Below are positions 33,000 to 45,259 of a DNA stretch of 64,000 nt, one piece after another (position 1 is the first letter of the stretch; every line of letters starts with the position of its first letter). The translations under genes and the position numbers were made by a program. The stretch comes from Archegozetes longisetosus (Eukaryota > Arthropoda > Arachnida > Sarcoptiformes > Trhypochthoniidae), in assembly GCA_018873245.2 (NCBI GenBank), contig JAEMBT020000009.1, forward strand, positions 17,701,794 through 17,765,793, written 5' to 3'. The notes under the pieces are model-generated. The model worked only from the letters and a program-made list of their open reading frames with translations, had not been told where the DNA came from and did not search any database.

Positions 33000-35528
33000 G
33001 TGTTTCTTTCCAAGTATTGACTTAGTTTATAGTTAATCGAGTTGTTGAACAACATTATCGACTGTTTGAAATGTTTGTGCAAGTTCTCAGCATGTTTTCC
33101 AAAATGAATGCAGTTAAACTTCAAACAGAGTTGTGAACAAATTCTGCATTTCTACTAGAAAAAATTATATTAAGTACAATTATTACTGTTGAAGTGACAT
33201 TTACATTAAAATACTTTGACTGCGTTAAATAAATAATTATTGTTTTTATACCTCGACTCATACCATTAATTTAAATGCATGCGATTCCTAGCAATAGAAA
33301 ACACTGGACAGTGAGCTAAAAAATGCGATTCGTTAAAGTTTGTAGTGGACAAAATTGCTGCTAAAATTACTTTAGTCAAACAAAATTGATTTGACTGAAT
33401 GAACACCAGATCTTAAGATTTAGTTTTGACGAATTTAAGTTTTGTTCCAAAAGTGATTCTTTGAAAGCACTGTGAAAACAACTTTGTCGTCCATAGCATC
33501 TTCTGTAAGCCATATAATATCCACCCACTCAATTTATTTAAAAATTAATCCGAGCAAAAATTGGAGGATAAACCTTCTGATGAGTAAACAGTGGAATATA
33601 GTCTAGGCTCAAGAAAAAAGCTTTTGGCATAAATAAATAAATATTCTGATATTCTGTTGCGATGCTATCACTTTATCATAAGTCTCAACAGACATTGTTC
33701 AGTGAATTTCATTAGGGATATTTATATGTTTTGGTAAAATTTGAAACTAGGTCTGAAAAATAAGCTTCTCAAAAGAGTACTAATACCAGATTAATGTAAA
33801 TATACTAGATTGGATTTAATGTAAAAATGTTGAAACGATATCCGGCATTTTATCTTTTCTATGCTTAAATTGACCTGTTTGCGCGAATCACAATGTATTT
33901 TTTATTATTAAGAAATTTGACACATATCTTCTTTTATTGTCACTTTCTATCATAAGAAAACACAAATAATGGTCAACTTATAATAGGAAATCGATTTTCT
34001 ACTCAAACTTATATAGACCCTAACAAACAAACAATTAATCAAATGGAAGCCTAAAACATACAAGAACCAAACATCAGATGTCTTACTTATTTCTCATTAA
34101 TATAATTAGTAAATTGAATGAAGGTGAAATCAAATTTTTATGATTAGATGTTTGTTTTCCTCATTTGTTGTTTTATTGTTTGAATTATTATCTTTTCATT
34201 TACGATTTTAATTCATAATATTTTTCCATTCGTAAGAATACGTTTTAAGTCTATTCGTTATTAGTGCCATATAACTTACAATTAAAATGAAAATACATTA
34301 TTTTATGTAAAGTTTGATAATAAAATTATGTGCAAACAAAATGTCTGGATTAAACTCGTAAATGAGGAGAGAGTTTTTTTGTCATTAATGAAATACAAGT
34401 TGACTTCAATTGTCTTCGAGTCAATCCACACTTGTAATAAGGACTTTGAGTTTCTATTATCAAAGCGACGATTAATGACAATTTTTAAGAATATTTTGTT
34501 GAGGAATTTTTAATTTGAACACGATATAAATGCCAAATATTCGAGAATTCATTTCATTATAAGTATTAAGGTTAACTTTTATATTCATAAATTATAGCGA
34601 ATATACAAAATAAATGCATTAAGATATCGGTTTAATGAGTATTCATGTGCGGTTTCCCGTTTGAGACATGTTTAGAAATATTAAATTTCGAAAAATATTT
34701 GACAGAATTATTTATTTGTGAAAGAGTATTTTATAGAATTTAAATATTTTTACCATAGAATTTGCATAGTCCGACTTCCTACACACAAATCATAGGACAG
34801 GTTCAGAGCAAAGTTTGTGGTATCGCCCTATAATCTTCTCACCGAATGATATATTATTATGTTGTTTGCTATATGTCAGATCGTTACATTATGTTCTATA
34901 CACTAACTCATTAGTTGCAACGAATATCCTGAGAAATATCTAACCTTTCATATCTAGTTTTTGTAATGAACAATTCTACTCTGATCTCTTTATGAGATCA
35001 TTTTCACCGATTTTATCTGATTCTGAGATGTTCTCTCACAGAAATCCAATTGATTTAAATCAAAATCTTTCAATCAAGTTATATAGACAATTGATTTGGT
35101 ACTGAAACATATCTAAATGATCAAACTGAACTTAATTCAGCATTAGGACACTTGCTCTCGTAAGTTGAAATTATATCACTTTCTGATCTAACTATCAAAT
35201 CCAAAAGTAAAGCGTTCTTTAAAATATATACTTTTCTGTATATCAAAGATTTTTGATTGGTAGCTATACTCAACTTAATTATATCATTGATATGTTTTAC
35301 ATGATCGATAGGGATAAGCGTTGAATGTGTACGAATTATATTCTTACTGTTTATCTGAATGGTAGGTTTAGTTTATACAGTCGACTAATTAAAGTGACAT
35401 ATAGTCAACTATATATTTCACACTTTAGTTTGATAGTAACTAAAGGTTTTTCAACAAGATAAACCTAATATTTATTGAGAAGTGAACTCTTTGAATCGCT
35501 TAAATGGCACCTAACAAACAAAATTAAG
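33000..35528. other. gene-free AT-rich stretch
   Basis: Nothing supported on either strand; short frames only. Confidence 0.5.
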
Positions 35529-35536
35529 GTCTAGAA

Positions 35537-35655
35537 CAGTGGTTTACAGCCCACTAGTTGACCGTCAAGTCACAAAATTTAACATTAGATTCTATGAGAA
35601 TCATGCGATGAGCCCATTACAAATGGGCTGCAAATCTAGAGTTTGATAACCATTG
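35537..35655. mobile_element. hAT-like MITE, 119 bp, CAGTGGTT ends
   Basis: The left end CAGTGGTTTACAG and right end (on the - strand) CAATGGTTATCAAAC are inverted repeats of the CAGTGGTT type common among hAT elements. They are flanked by the 8-bp direct repeats GTCTAGAA (35529-35536) and GTATAGAA (35656-35663), which differ at one base. The interior has no coding capacity. A different hAT family from the TAGGGTGACC elements. Confidence 0.65.
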
Positions 35656-35663
35656 GTATAGAA

Positions 35664-38600
35664 TATTAAAGCTCTTTTTAAACTGTTTCAAGCATTGAAT
35701 TAACTAAATTAGTGAGTTTCAAAAGCAAAACATAGTATTTGAAAGACAGAAACTTCACATTTGTATTGTTTAATTCAATAGTTTTGTTCTATAATAAGAT
35801 CAAATTGATGTTAATTAAGCATAATTGAAACATTTTATTGTATTCTTGTTGACTTGAAAATAGTAACATTAAATAATACTCAGTTGAATAATTGACTCAG
35901 TCTTATGACTATATATGTTCCATAAACTATTTAATGCATTATTTCAGTGTGTTTTGTATGGAGAAAAAGTGTTTCCAATAATTCACTTATAGAAAGCAAA
36001 AATATTTCCTTTATATTCATTTCCCTTGAAAGGTGTTATGTGTTTGTTTTGCTCTCTTTTCATTCTCGACATTTTCAATATATTGATGTTTTGAGAGTTA
36101 CTACAAATTTAATAAGCACAAAATGGAATTTTCGGGCCTTACATACGAAATATAAGTTATAACAGTGTAAAAGTTACAAAACTTATTTTTTCAAAAGAAA
36201 CAATTTCAAAACAATTTCAAAAAATTTCAGAAAATCTTCTCTATTTTAAAAAGCATATAGTTGTTAATCTGTTTACATATTTGTGTTCATTTTGTTAGAA
36301 CATTAATTTCGATGTGTTAAAATCCAACGATCCTTTGAAGTTTCTGTTAACCGATATTTTACCAAAAATTGGATCATTACTGAGGACTCAGTGCTTTAGA
36401 CTAAAATCTATGAAATCTGTTCAATAAAAGTGTTTCAAAAGGTGTGGAGCCTTATATTGTTGTATTCACTTAAGCTAAACCTAACTTGCTATAGCTGTAC
36501 GATATTCAACAGTGTAAGCTATACAGTGCCAACATAACCTCACATGAACATTTTTTTGAATCTGAGCTTCACGATTCAAACAAAAATAGCTAAAGGCATA
36601 CATGAAGACATATATGATTTTTAATTTAATTTTATTATTATACTCTTGGTTAAAGGCAAAGTTATGTAGGAGTAATTCTTGAATAAGCCCATTGCAGAAA
36701 GTTTTGAAACTACAAAATAAGAAAAACGAATCTTCAACTTATGAATAAATATATTAAATTCCAAAGTATTTCGTTTAAGAGAAATCAAATTTTCATTGCT
36801 TTCGAATACAATGGGAATAATCATAGCATAAAGAAATGTAATATTTTTAAATGTTACAGAAAATCAAGTTTTTCTGTTTTTAAGTTTATTCAAACATTTA
36901 AGAATGATTTGCATACTATATGAACATCCGAACCAAAACTGGAGTCAAGCTAAAAGTTTAATAAGAATATGAAAATTTGGATTTGTTCTAAACTTTTAGT
37001 AATCGGAATTCTCTTTCAATTTGAAAATAGTCTTCAATACGTTTTTATATTGATAAATACTTCTTATCACTAGATTTTGATAGAACTCTCTTTTTCCGAC
37101 GATTCAGTTGGAGGAGAAATTGGCTGATCACCGAAAATTGTTTACTTTGGTAAAGGTTCTTTACTTGTGTTTGCTTTGTTCCAGTTTTGTTCTGAGTTTC
37201 TTTCATCCATTTCCCATAAAGATATGCATCAAATATTAAATTCTTAATAAATAACAGCGTAAATTACCACAAATCGTGACTAGTTTTTCTATTATATAAC
37301 TGCATAACATTTCTGAGGTTAAAATAAGAAGAAAAGCTTAATAATAAAATGAACATCGACATAGAATGCATTAAGTTATAACTCTATTCCAAGAATTTTT
37401 AATCAAATAAATCCTAACTGTTTAAGTATGAAGTTTAGAAATATTTGAACATTTTCAACGATATTGTAGGCAAAGATCTTTTTCATTTGAACCTAGTTTT
37501 TGAAGAAATATCTTAACGAATAGACGTTTTACTATTTATTAAAAGTACATTGAATTCAACGTTTCTTCAAAAACTGAGTTCAATTTGATTTGCTTTTTAA
37601 AATTTTAATAAAACCTTAAAAACATTAGAGTTAACATTGTATACTCAGCAACCTTTGGAAAAGCTCCTACTTTTAAGAATTGAATCATTTTGAGCCACAT
37701 CTGGTTTTTCATCTGAAGAACATGGTTTAACCAGAGAACCCAAGACATTTCAAATCAATTTGTTTCAATAATAGTTGGAAATTCAATGAAAATATATTAC
37801 TTAACCATAGAAACTATATTAGATTTTTCAAAAGCAATAGAGAGCTTCTCATCTATAGTTTTTATTGTTGTTCATTGTGCGACTCTCAGCCCACTGCGAT
37901 TCATTTGAAGGAAAGCCTAACTTTACAGTTTAAAAAAATAAACGTCACTCCGAAAGTCGGCTTTCTCTCAAAACATAAATAATAAGTGGCATTTTTGGTC
38001 AATTGAAAAATGTTGTTGAGCAACCCAATTTTCTCATTCATGCCTAAAAATTGTCTTTTCTTTTTGCCAAAATTCAAGTAAGATAGACGCTCGATTAGTA
38101 GTGAAAGCTTCTAATATCAGAAAGTATTTGAACAGCTACAGAACTTAATCGTTAGTTTGCTGATAGAGATAGATAAATTCTTTCTAATAATACATTAATG
38201 TACTTTTGTTTGCTTTTTCATTGAAACATGTTTTAACAATAATTGCATTCAATTTTCACGTTATTCTCTTAAATTACAGTTACATTTAATTAATATTAAT
38301 TTATATTTTAATAGTTATACTAATGGCTTAATAGTTATTTACTACTAGTTGAATTCAAAACAATTTGCAGTCATTATTCTAATGGCACAAAAGCGATATT
38401 GCTCAACCTGATTATAACTTGCAATTCATTATTCACTTAATGAATTAAGATGTCTCTACCCGTTAAGTAGAGCTATAAAGTTAATAACGTTTTAACGTTC
38501 ATTTGCTTCGTTTCTATATAATGAAAAAATTGAAAATTGAGAATCCAACAATAATGAGGCAAATATTAATTTGGAAAAGGGATAAGTGTAATCAACAGCT

Positions 38601-41499
38601 TTTAGGCTTGATTGTTCGCTTCAAATAGTATTTTTGTTCAATTAGTCTGTTAAGTAAAATTGTATCTTTACAAGCCAGTTATAGCTGAGTGCTCGAAGGA
38701 CATCAAAGAGAATTTTTGTTGATTCTTGATTTTTGCTTCCGTTGTGGAGCTATTAAGAAAAGCAATAAGAAATTTATGATTCATAAGTGAGATGCGTTAG
38801 CGTTGAGCCAAACTTTGCAATTCTCTGGCGATAATCAAATAGCAATAATGATGATAGGATGTGGAAATGATATTTATACTGCTATACATCAAGCATTTTT
38901 ATAATAAATTATGCCTATTATAATATAATATGTCTAAATGATACAAAAATTCATTAAATACCTATCGAGAAAAGCACTAAGATTTTATAAATTCCTTACA
39001 AATAAACCATTTCTTCACCATTATGTAGCCTCAAATATGAATTAATTATTTTCTGGAAATACTTTCTCAGCCATTCATCAGATCGATGAATAAATGAAGA
39101 TTTTATGAGTCTTAGCCTTGAATATATCGATCTTAAGTTACTTTTTAATAAATGACTGTCAATAGCTATTTCTAAAAGTGCGTCTTAATTGTTTTCTCTC
39201 TGACTTTCTAAGTTGTTGAGTGGCCTCGAATTTGCATAATAATAAACCTGCACTTGTCATTAGAAACCTTTCTCTCATAATTAATAGATCTATACTCAAA
39301 CTCAATTTAATACGACAAACAATGGCACTCAGAAACAACTCTGTAGCACAACTGATTCGACGCTAGCCTTTGCAAACTAAAGATAAGACAAAGAAATGTC
39401 AAACTTCAACTACTCCTATACTGTTAGTATACGTGATGTGTAGTAAGACTGACTCTGATCTTAGGAGCGAGAGGCACAAGACATACGGTAAGAGAACTGT
39501 TCACTTAAGTCTCATTTGACCATTTGGTCGATTCTGTTGGGAATAAGGTTTTGATGAGACACAAAAGAAACATGTAGCACTATAATCATTGGTGTTATTC
39601 TGGGACGTGGTTATTGAAATAATTTTATTTTCTTTAATTGCATTTACGATAGATCTAATTCTCTCTGTCTAATTATGTCAATCTTATTCAAGCATTTGCT
39701 TAATCGCAGTATTATTTGTTTAGTTGTTCATACATTAACATAATTTTCTAGTAGTTTTCTTCTCTTTATAAAATCTGGTCACGTTAGTTTGGTTTTTCTT
39801 TACTCTAAACGTCACTTAGAAAATGATTTATTCTCTATATCGATATCACGCAGAATAACACTTTTGTAGCAGAACACGAGTCCGTCATCTCTTACAAACC
39901 ATCACATTCTAGTTGTCGCTCTTGAAGTTCGAGCCAAGCTACAGTACTTCAGTTGTAGGGTATACGTACAATTTTAATTAAGTCAACTGAATCTCCGTTT
40001 AGCTCAAAGTCTATTGTTTTTTGGGAAGAATATCTTTGCATTAGTTATCGCAAACTTGGTGTTTGTCAATTTCTGAGATGATTTTGCTATCCGAAACCTC
40101 ACAATATCATTGAGAACCTCTTCCTAATGTGTTATTTATAGGTTTAATATATTATTCGTTTTTACAACTCCCATAGAAAGATAAATAAACTAGGGAGCGA
40201 ATCGATCAAGATTATGATGTATAATATAGGACACCCATAATATGGAAATTGAGAATTAGAGTAACTCAATCTTAACCTTAAGAGTTAACTGATGAACGTG
40301 CTAACATACATGAGAAGCAATGTTCAGTTGAAAAGAGAGTTCGAATAATTTACTCAATTTAGAAATGTTACATGTTAAGAACAATTTGTGCTATGTCTCT
40401 ATTCCTAATTATACGGTATATGATTGTCGAAGCGTTTATCAAACTGCCACTCATCATACGTTTTATTTATCTCTCAAATAACAAGCAATTAATTACGGCT
40501 TACTTTCTCTATATGTTAGCAATTTTCTCATGTTTAGAGTATATGACAATTCGGATTATTAGTATTTTTAGCCGTCAAGTTAACAAAAAGCATTTAAGAC
40601 CATAAACTGTTTAGATGCTTCAAATAGTTCATAATCTTGATAAGTTATTCTCACAAAGCCAAGATAGTTATATAATTGATTTTGTTTGTCAGACTTGCAG
40701 TATTAACATTATGAAGCTTTACTTTATCAATTCTGAAGCTTTCTTCTATTCTTACTTGAGGCGAAGTCAACATAGAGTTTAATTTTTATGGATCATCTCA
40801 GGGACATTATTAATGACATGTTTGTTAGGAGGAGAATGTAAATTATTCCTTAATAAAGTGAGTCATGACTTATGAGTTTCTTACTTCTTCGGAAGGATTT
40901 AGTTTATAGATAAGACTTACGCGAGAATCTATTGTTAATTAAGATGAGAGAAAGAGATTCTACTAGTCTAGTAAAACATCGATTCGAGTCTGTTTTAGGC
41001 TTCCACAAGGTATTATTGATAGATAGGTTTTCGACAAAATTAATTCTTATCAAGTTACGAAAGCCTATTAAGGAAGACTACTTGTTCAGGAAGATGTACT
41101 GTATCAAATCACAAAAAATTGAAGTATTTCTCAAGGCAATCAGTTCTCATAGTTCATTTTCAGGATTCATTTTGGGACATTAAAATGTCAAAGATGGCAC
41201 TAAAGAAAGTTTTGCTAGGAAGTTCAAATTTACGAAAAATGCAAAGGGGGGGTCGGTCACTACATTTCAAGAAAATTAGTCAATTCTGAGGCTTCTCTGC
41301 TCGTTCCGGGACGCCTAGTTACTCGTGTATTTCTGTATAAACAATTTTAGATAGACACATCGAAATGCGATTAATTTCAATTTTAATGACACGATTCCTT
41401 ATTCTCATATTTTAGACATTTTATTTAAACAAAGATGTCACATCAAAAGAAGTTTTATTTATTAAACAATAATTTATCCAAAATGACTGAATGTCTCAT
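35664..41499. other. gene-free AT-rich stretch
   Basis: No supported gene. A less AT-rich patch at about 39400-39560 and another at about 39860-39980 could be transposon or solo-LTR remnants, but no ends or target duplications are clear. A G-run (GGGGGGG) occurs at about 41246-41252. Confidence 0.45.
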
Positions 41500-41502
41500 A
41501 GT

Positions 41503-41655
41503 AGGGATGCCAGCTCTGCAGCCTTCAGCGCAGATGTAAAGCTGGGATTAAAATTTGGTCCTTTGGTGCCTCCTTTGATTTTATTGGAAATAATTGTGAA
41601 AATTTATCCCATGGAACGTTTTCTCAAGCTTTCACTCGACAAAGTGTTGGCATCC
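41503..41655. mobile_element. possible small MITE with GGGATGCCA ends
   Basis: TAGGGATGCCA near 41502-41512 is matched by the reverse complement TTGGCATCCCC near 41646-41656, bounding about 155 bases of less AT-rich DNA with an accidental open frame (41491-41730). No convincing target duplication, so this is only a candidate. Confidence 0.4.
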
Positions 41656-41659
41656 CCAT

Positions 41660-43734
41660 CTCTAAGCGTTGATTTAGATCACAAAGTTGTTCTATTTATA
41701 AAAGTGAAAAGTGCATCAACTTATGCATAATCTTATTCTTTTAAATGGGTATTAGTGACAATATTTTTTAATTTAATATTGATGTCATTCAAATAGTGTC
41801 AACTAAGTTATCCATATTTTCTCTCAGGCTTTTAAAAATTTTAATATTTAATCTGATAAAGCCTTTTCATATGCGTTTCATTTATATGAAATTTTTTTGC
41901 TTTTAATATTTAACTTAGGAAACAAGAATGTTATAAGAATTCTGTAATGTTTGAGTGCTTTTCTTTGGCCTTATACTAGAACTCAAATAACGGTACATTT
42001 TGCCATATTTTCTGAATTGCTTACTATTTCATATTTAAACTGATAAAACTTTAATATACTTCATATAACTCTTATAGAAATAAGAGTAAACTCAGCTCTT
42101 ATTGCTAGAGAGCTTTTTGTTCTCATGATTGCCGACAAGTGAGTACCGAGTGTATAAAAGGCTTCATAATATTCTTCAATGTTATGCTCTAGCTGAAATC
42201 GTACAGTTGAGAAATTAAAATTTTTCTTTAATCTTTGATTGGTAGAGATAATAAACTAGGCATGACGTCCAAAATGATTTGCTATTGTTGTAAAAACATG
42301 TATTTTTGACTAGCTACATGAAATCATTGATTTTGAGTGACTACTGGGGCATTCATTGTAATGAAATGTAATTATTCAAGTTTTAAGTATTAATACTCTT
42401 TTCGCAAGAAACTAAACGAGCAAACCCTTAATAATTTTGTATACACGCGTCATTTAGGGTTTATTGAAAGGAGAACTTAGTTTTCAAATGTGCAATCAAA
42501 GGAAACAAAAATGAAGCATTGAATAAAAGTTTACTTTTTAGGGTTCAAATCTTAAAGCAAAATAATTGATATGCTGAAGTCATACATCACTTTTCCCCGT
42601 CAAAAATGCTGGTAAATAAACTAATACTTTATGCTCAGTCAATACTCTTCTTAATCAATGTGATATTCTTAATCATTATTTATTAATATTTCAATTATAT
42701 GTAAACTTTAAATATTGAAAATTTTGACAACTTTTCCCCTAATTGTTGCCATCTTAATGCTTTTGACTACATGATTCTGCTTTCGACATCAGTACATGAT
42801 TTTAACTGTAGAAATGTAAAATACTACCTCGTTTTGGTTTCCTTTGTACTTCATACAAATTCATTTAATAAATTATTATGTAGTCACATCACGATTTCAC
42901 CTTTCTCACTGAATTGAATTTTTTATTAACACATGTACTTAATTTTAATAAAGATATAGACTGTAATAATGAAACGTGAATCAATTTAAAATATAATTAA
43001 ATATCGTGCTACATAAAAAAATTGAAAATCCATTACATTTTCATAAATATAAAATGAGACATTAATTTTCATATTTAACAGAGTGATAAATTTGAATGAT
43101 AATAACTCATTTTTGTAATTTTTGTAAAACAAGCATCTGTCATGCTTTAAGACAAGAGAAGTATCTGATATTACTTATTAAAATTTAGAGATGTCTAACA
43201 AATTAATTAAGCCCCAACTCAGTACAGAGGTTTTAATATAAGCAATTATTCAAATTATTAATATTAAAAATAAGGCTGAGTGATTCAATTAATCACAAAA
43301 ATTAATACAACATTAAACATTTATTTAAATATATTAATAATTTTTGTACAAATGAGCTGAACGCTGACTTGACTGCTTATAAACATAATAATCATAATTA
43401 AATTTAAGCCAATCTAATGTTAACGTTTAGGTAAAAATTGCAAAAATTATAATTTACAAAAAGACTTAAAATTGTTGCCAAATTTCCTACAAGTAATTCA
43501 ATATATTTATGAATTTGATAAACTTTTCATATATTGAAAAACTTGATGTGTTTTATTTTTATTATACATAGAATGTTCGAAATCTGGGGCTTGAATTTAC
43601 TTTTCGATTGTTAAATTATTTTCTTATATGTGAAAAATCTAAGAAAATATCCGATACGTCTTTTGACTCAAGGCATCACAACTAATTATTCATACTAAAG
43701 ACATTCAGTAGGATTCCGTCAACGTGATATACTA
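41660..43734. other. gene-free AT-rich stretch
   Basis: Very AT-rich; nothing supported. Confidence 0.5.
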
Positions 43735-44180
43735 TCCCATCCCGCTCCATACCACGGGACAGGACGGCTTGGAATTAAAAATTTAGACACTGGATGGGAT
43801 GGGACGGCTGATGATTTTCAGAAACCCCGTGGATATCCCTACCACAAAATGGAACAGAATTTTATGTTCTAGCATCTTAAAAGTACAACTTTTTCTAAGG
43901 AAATACAAAAACGCAATTTGTGAACATCCCAAATAGAATATAGTTATTATAAAAACATGCTTATAAAATAATACCCGAATTTGAAATTGAATAGATGATA
44001 GTGATGAAAATGATAATCAAAATATTAAATCTAATACATTTTAGAAACTTAAACGGACTGCGACTGATAAAGTAAGTAATCACAAAGAAATGCAGAAGTT
44101 AATAGGTGAATTCTCAGAGCGAATCGATAGTTTTTATAAGAATGGGATAGGACGGAACGGGGCTGGATAGGATGGGACTT
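43735..44180. mobile_element. inverted-repeat relic with GC-rich GGGATGGGAC motifs
   Basis: The left block (about 43735-43830, containing CCCATCCCGCTCC, ACGGGACAGGACGG and GGATGGGATGGGACGG) and the right block (about 44144-44178, GGGATAGGACGG, GGATAGGATGGGAC) are related in inverted orientation and stand out sharply from AT-rich flanks. The interior is AT-rich and non-coding. I read it as a non-autonomous DNA transposon with GC-rich subterminal repeats; no target duplication was identified. Confidence 0.5.
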
Positions 44181-44541
44181 GATTTTCTTTGATCTGTACG
44201 CTTCTAATTCATACGTTATCCACTTTTAGCTATGACTTCACATAATAATAATTCTGACCAATTATATAACATATAAAAAATACAATAAAAGTCCAAAAAA
44301 ACGTCTTAATATCTTCAATTTTAAATAGAGGCATGTTTTTGGATTATTTGAATGTTTCAAAACTTATTTATATTAATAAAGTGGTCCATATTTGTATGTA
44401 ATTTGGAGTATGAAACTCTTCATGTAATTTATTTAAATATCAAGCTAATTAATTGAATCCATTATTGATAGGAAGGAAGAATAACTTGAATAAGTTATGG
44501 TTTAGTTATCAATTGTTTATAAAAACAAATGCATACTAATT

Positions 44542-45257
44542 CAGACAATGCCGTTTATAACGAGTCTTCGGGACCAGAGAAATGACTCGTTATATCCGAA
44601 ACTCGTTATAAACTATCATATATTGGAAAAAGTTTTTATTTTTAAAGTGAATAAAGAACAGCGCAAATATAGAGAAAACGATAGTTTAATTGAAGTTTAG
44701 TTATCTTTAGTATAATATTCTGTAATCGATGTTTATAAACTTTTTATCTAAATTGGACGCCTCTGCTCTGATTTTGTCCTTATTTTTTTTATGAAATCAC
44801 TTACTCATGTCTTACTAGTTAAACCATATTTAGCGGTAATAGCGTCATAATTAGTCCCATTTTCCGCTTCTTGTATAACATCTAATCTGGTTTTTAATGA
44901 ATAATCTTTTCTCTTTTTGTTAGTTGAAATTTGCTTAAATTTTTATAATTTCAATCAATTTTTTGTCGAAAAAACACATTTAAGTCATAACTGTGAGCAT
45001 TAGTGGCCTAAACATAAATGCTTTCAATCGTATAATAAGCGATACATTGGATTTATATTACAGTTTTCACTATTACTTATGGTTTTGATTAGGACTCGTT
45101 ATAAACGAACACTTTTTATACTACATGTCCTACAGGATAGACTCGTATAACCGATACTTTTTTAATGCAAAACATAAACCCGTCCTCTGTTCCACAGACA
45201 GACTTGTTATATGCGGAGATTCGTTATAAGCGGACTCGTTGTAAGTGGAATTGTCTG
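44542..45257. mobile_element. pogo/Tigger-like (Tc1-mariner superfamily) non-autonomous element
   Basis: The left end starts CAGACAATGCCGTTTATAAC followed by GAGTC. The right end on the - strand starts CAGACAATTCCACTTACAAC followed by GAGTC. Both ends carry further TATAACGA units (CTCGTTATATCC, TTCGTTATAAGCGG and similar). Ends beginning CAG with repeated TATAACGA motifs are characteristic of pogo/Tigger elements. The base pair after the right end is TA, as expected at a TA target; the left flank reads TT, so that copy may be mutated. No transposase frame survives, so it is about 716 bp of non-coding sequence. Confidence 0.75.
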
Positions 45258-45259
45258 TA

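Noticed and set aside
39400..39980. Possible solo LTR beginning TGTTGGGAATAAGG near 39536
   Set aside because: No matching TSD and no clear CA end, so not supported.
40372..40605. Hydrophobic 77-codon frame that looks membrane-like
   Set aside because: AT-rich DNA codes for Ile/Leu/Phe by default; no conserved receptor or transporter residues.
41491..41730. 79-codon frame on the + strand
   Set aside because: No domain, and it spans a candidate MITE with GGGATGCCA ends; likely accidental.
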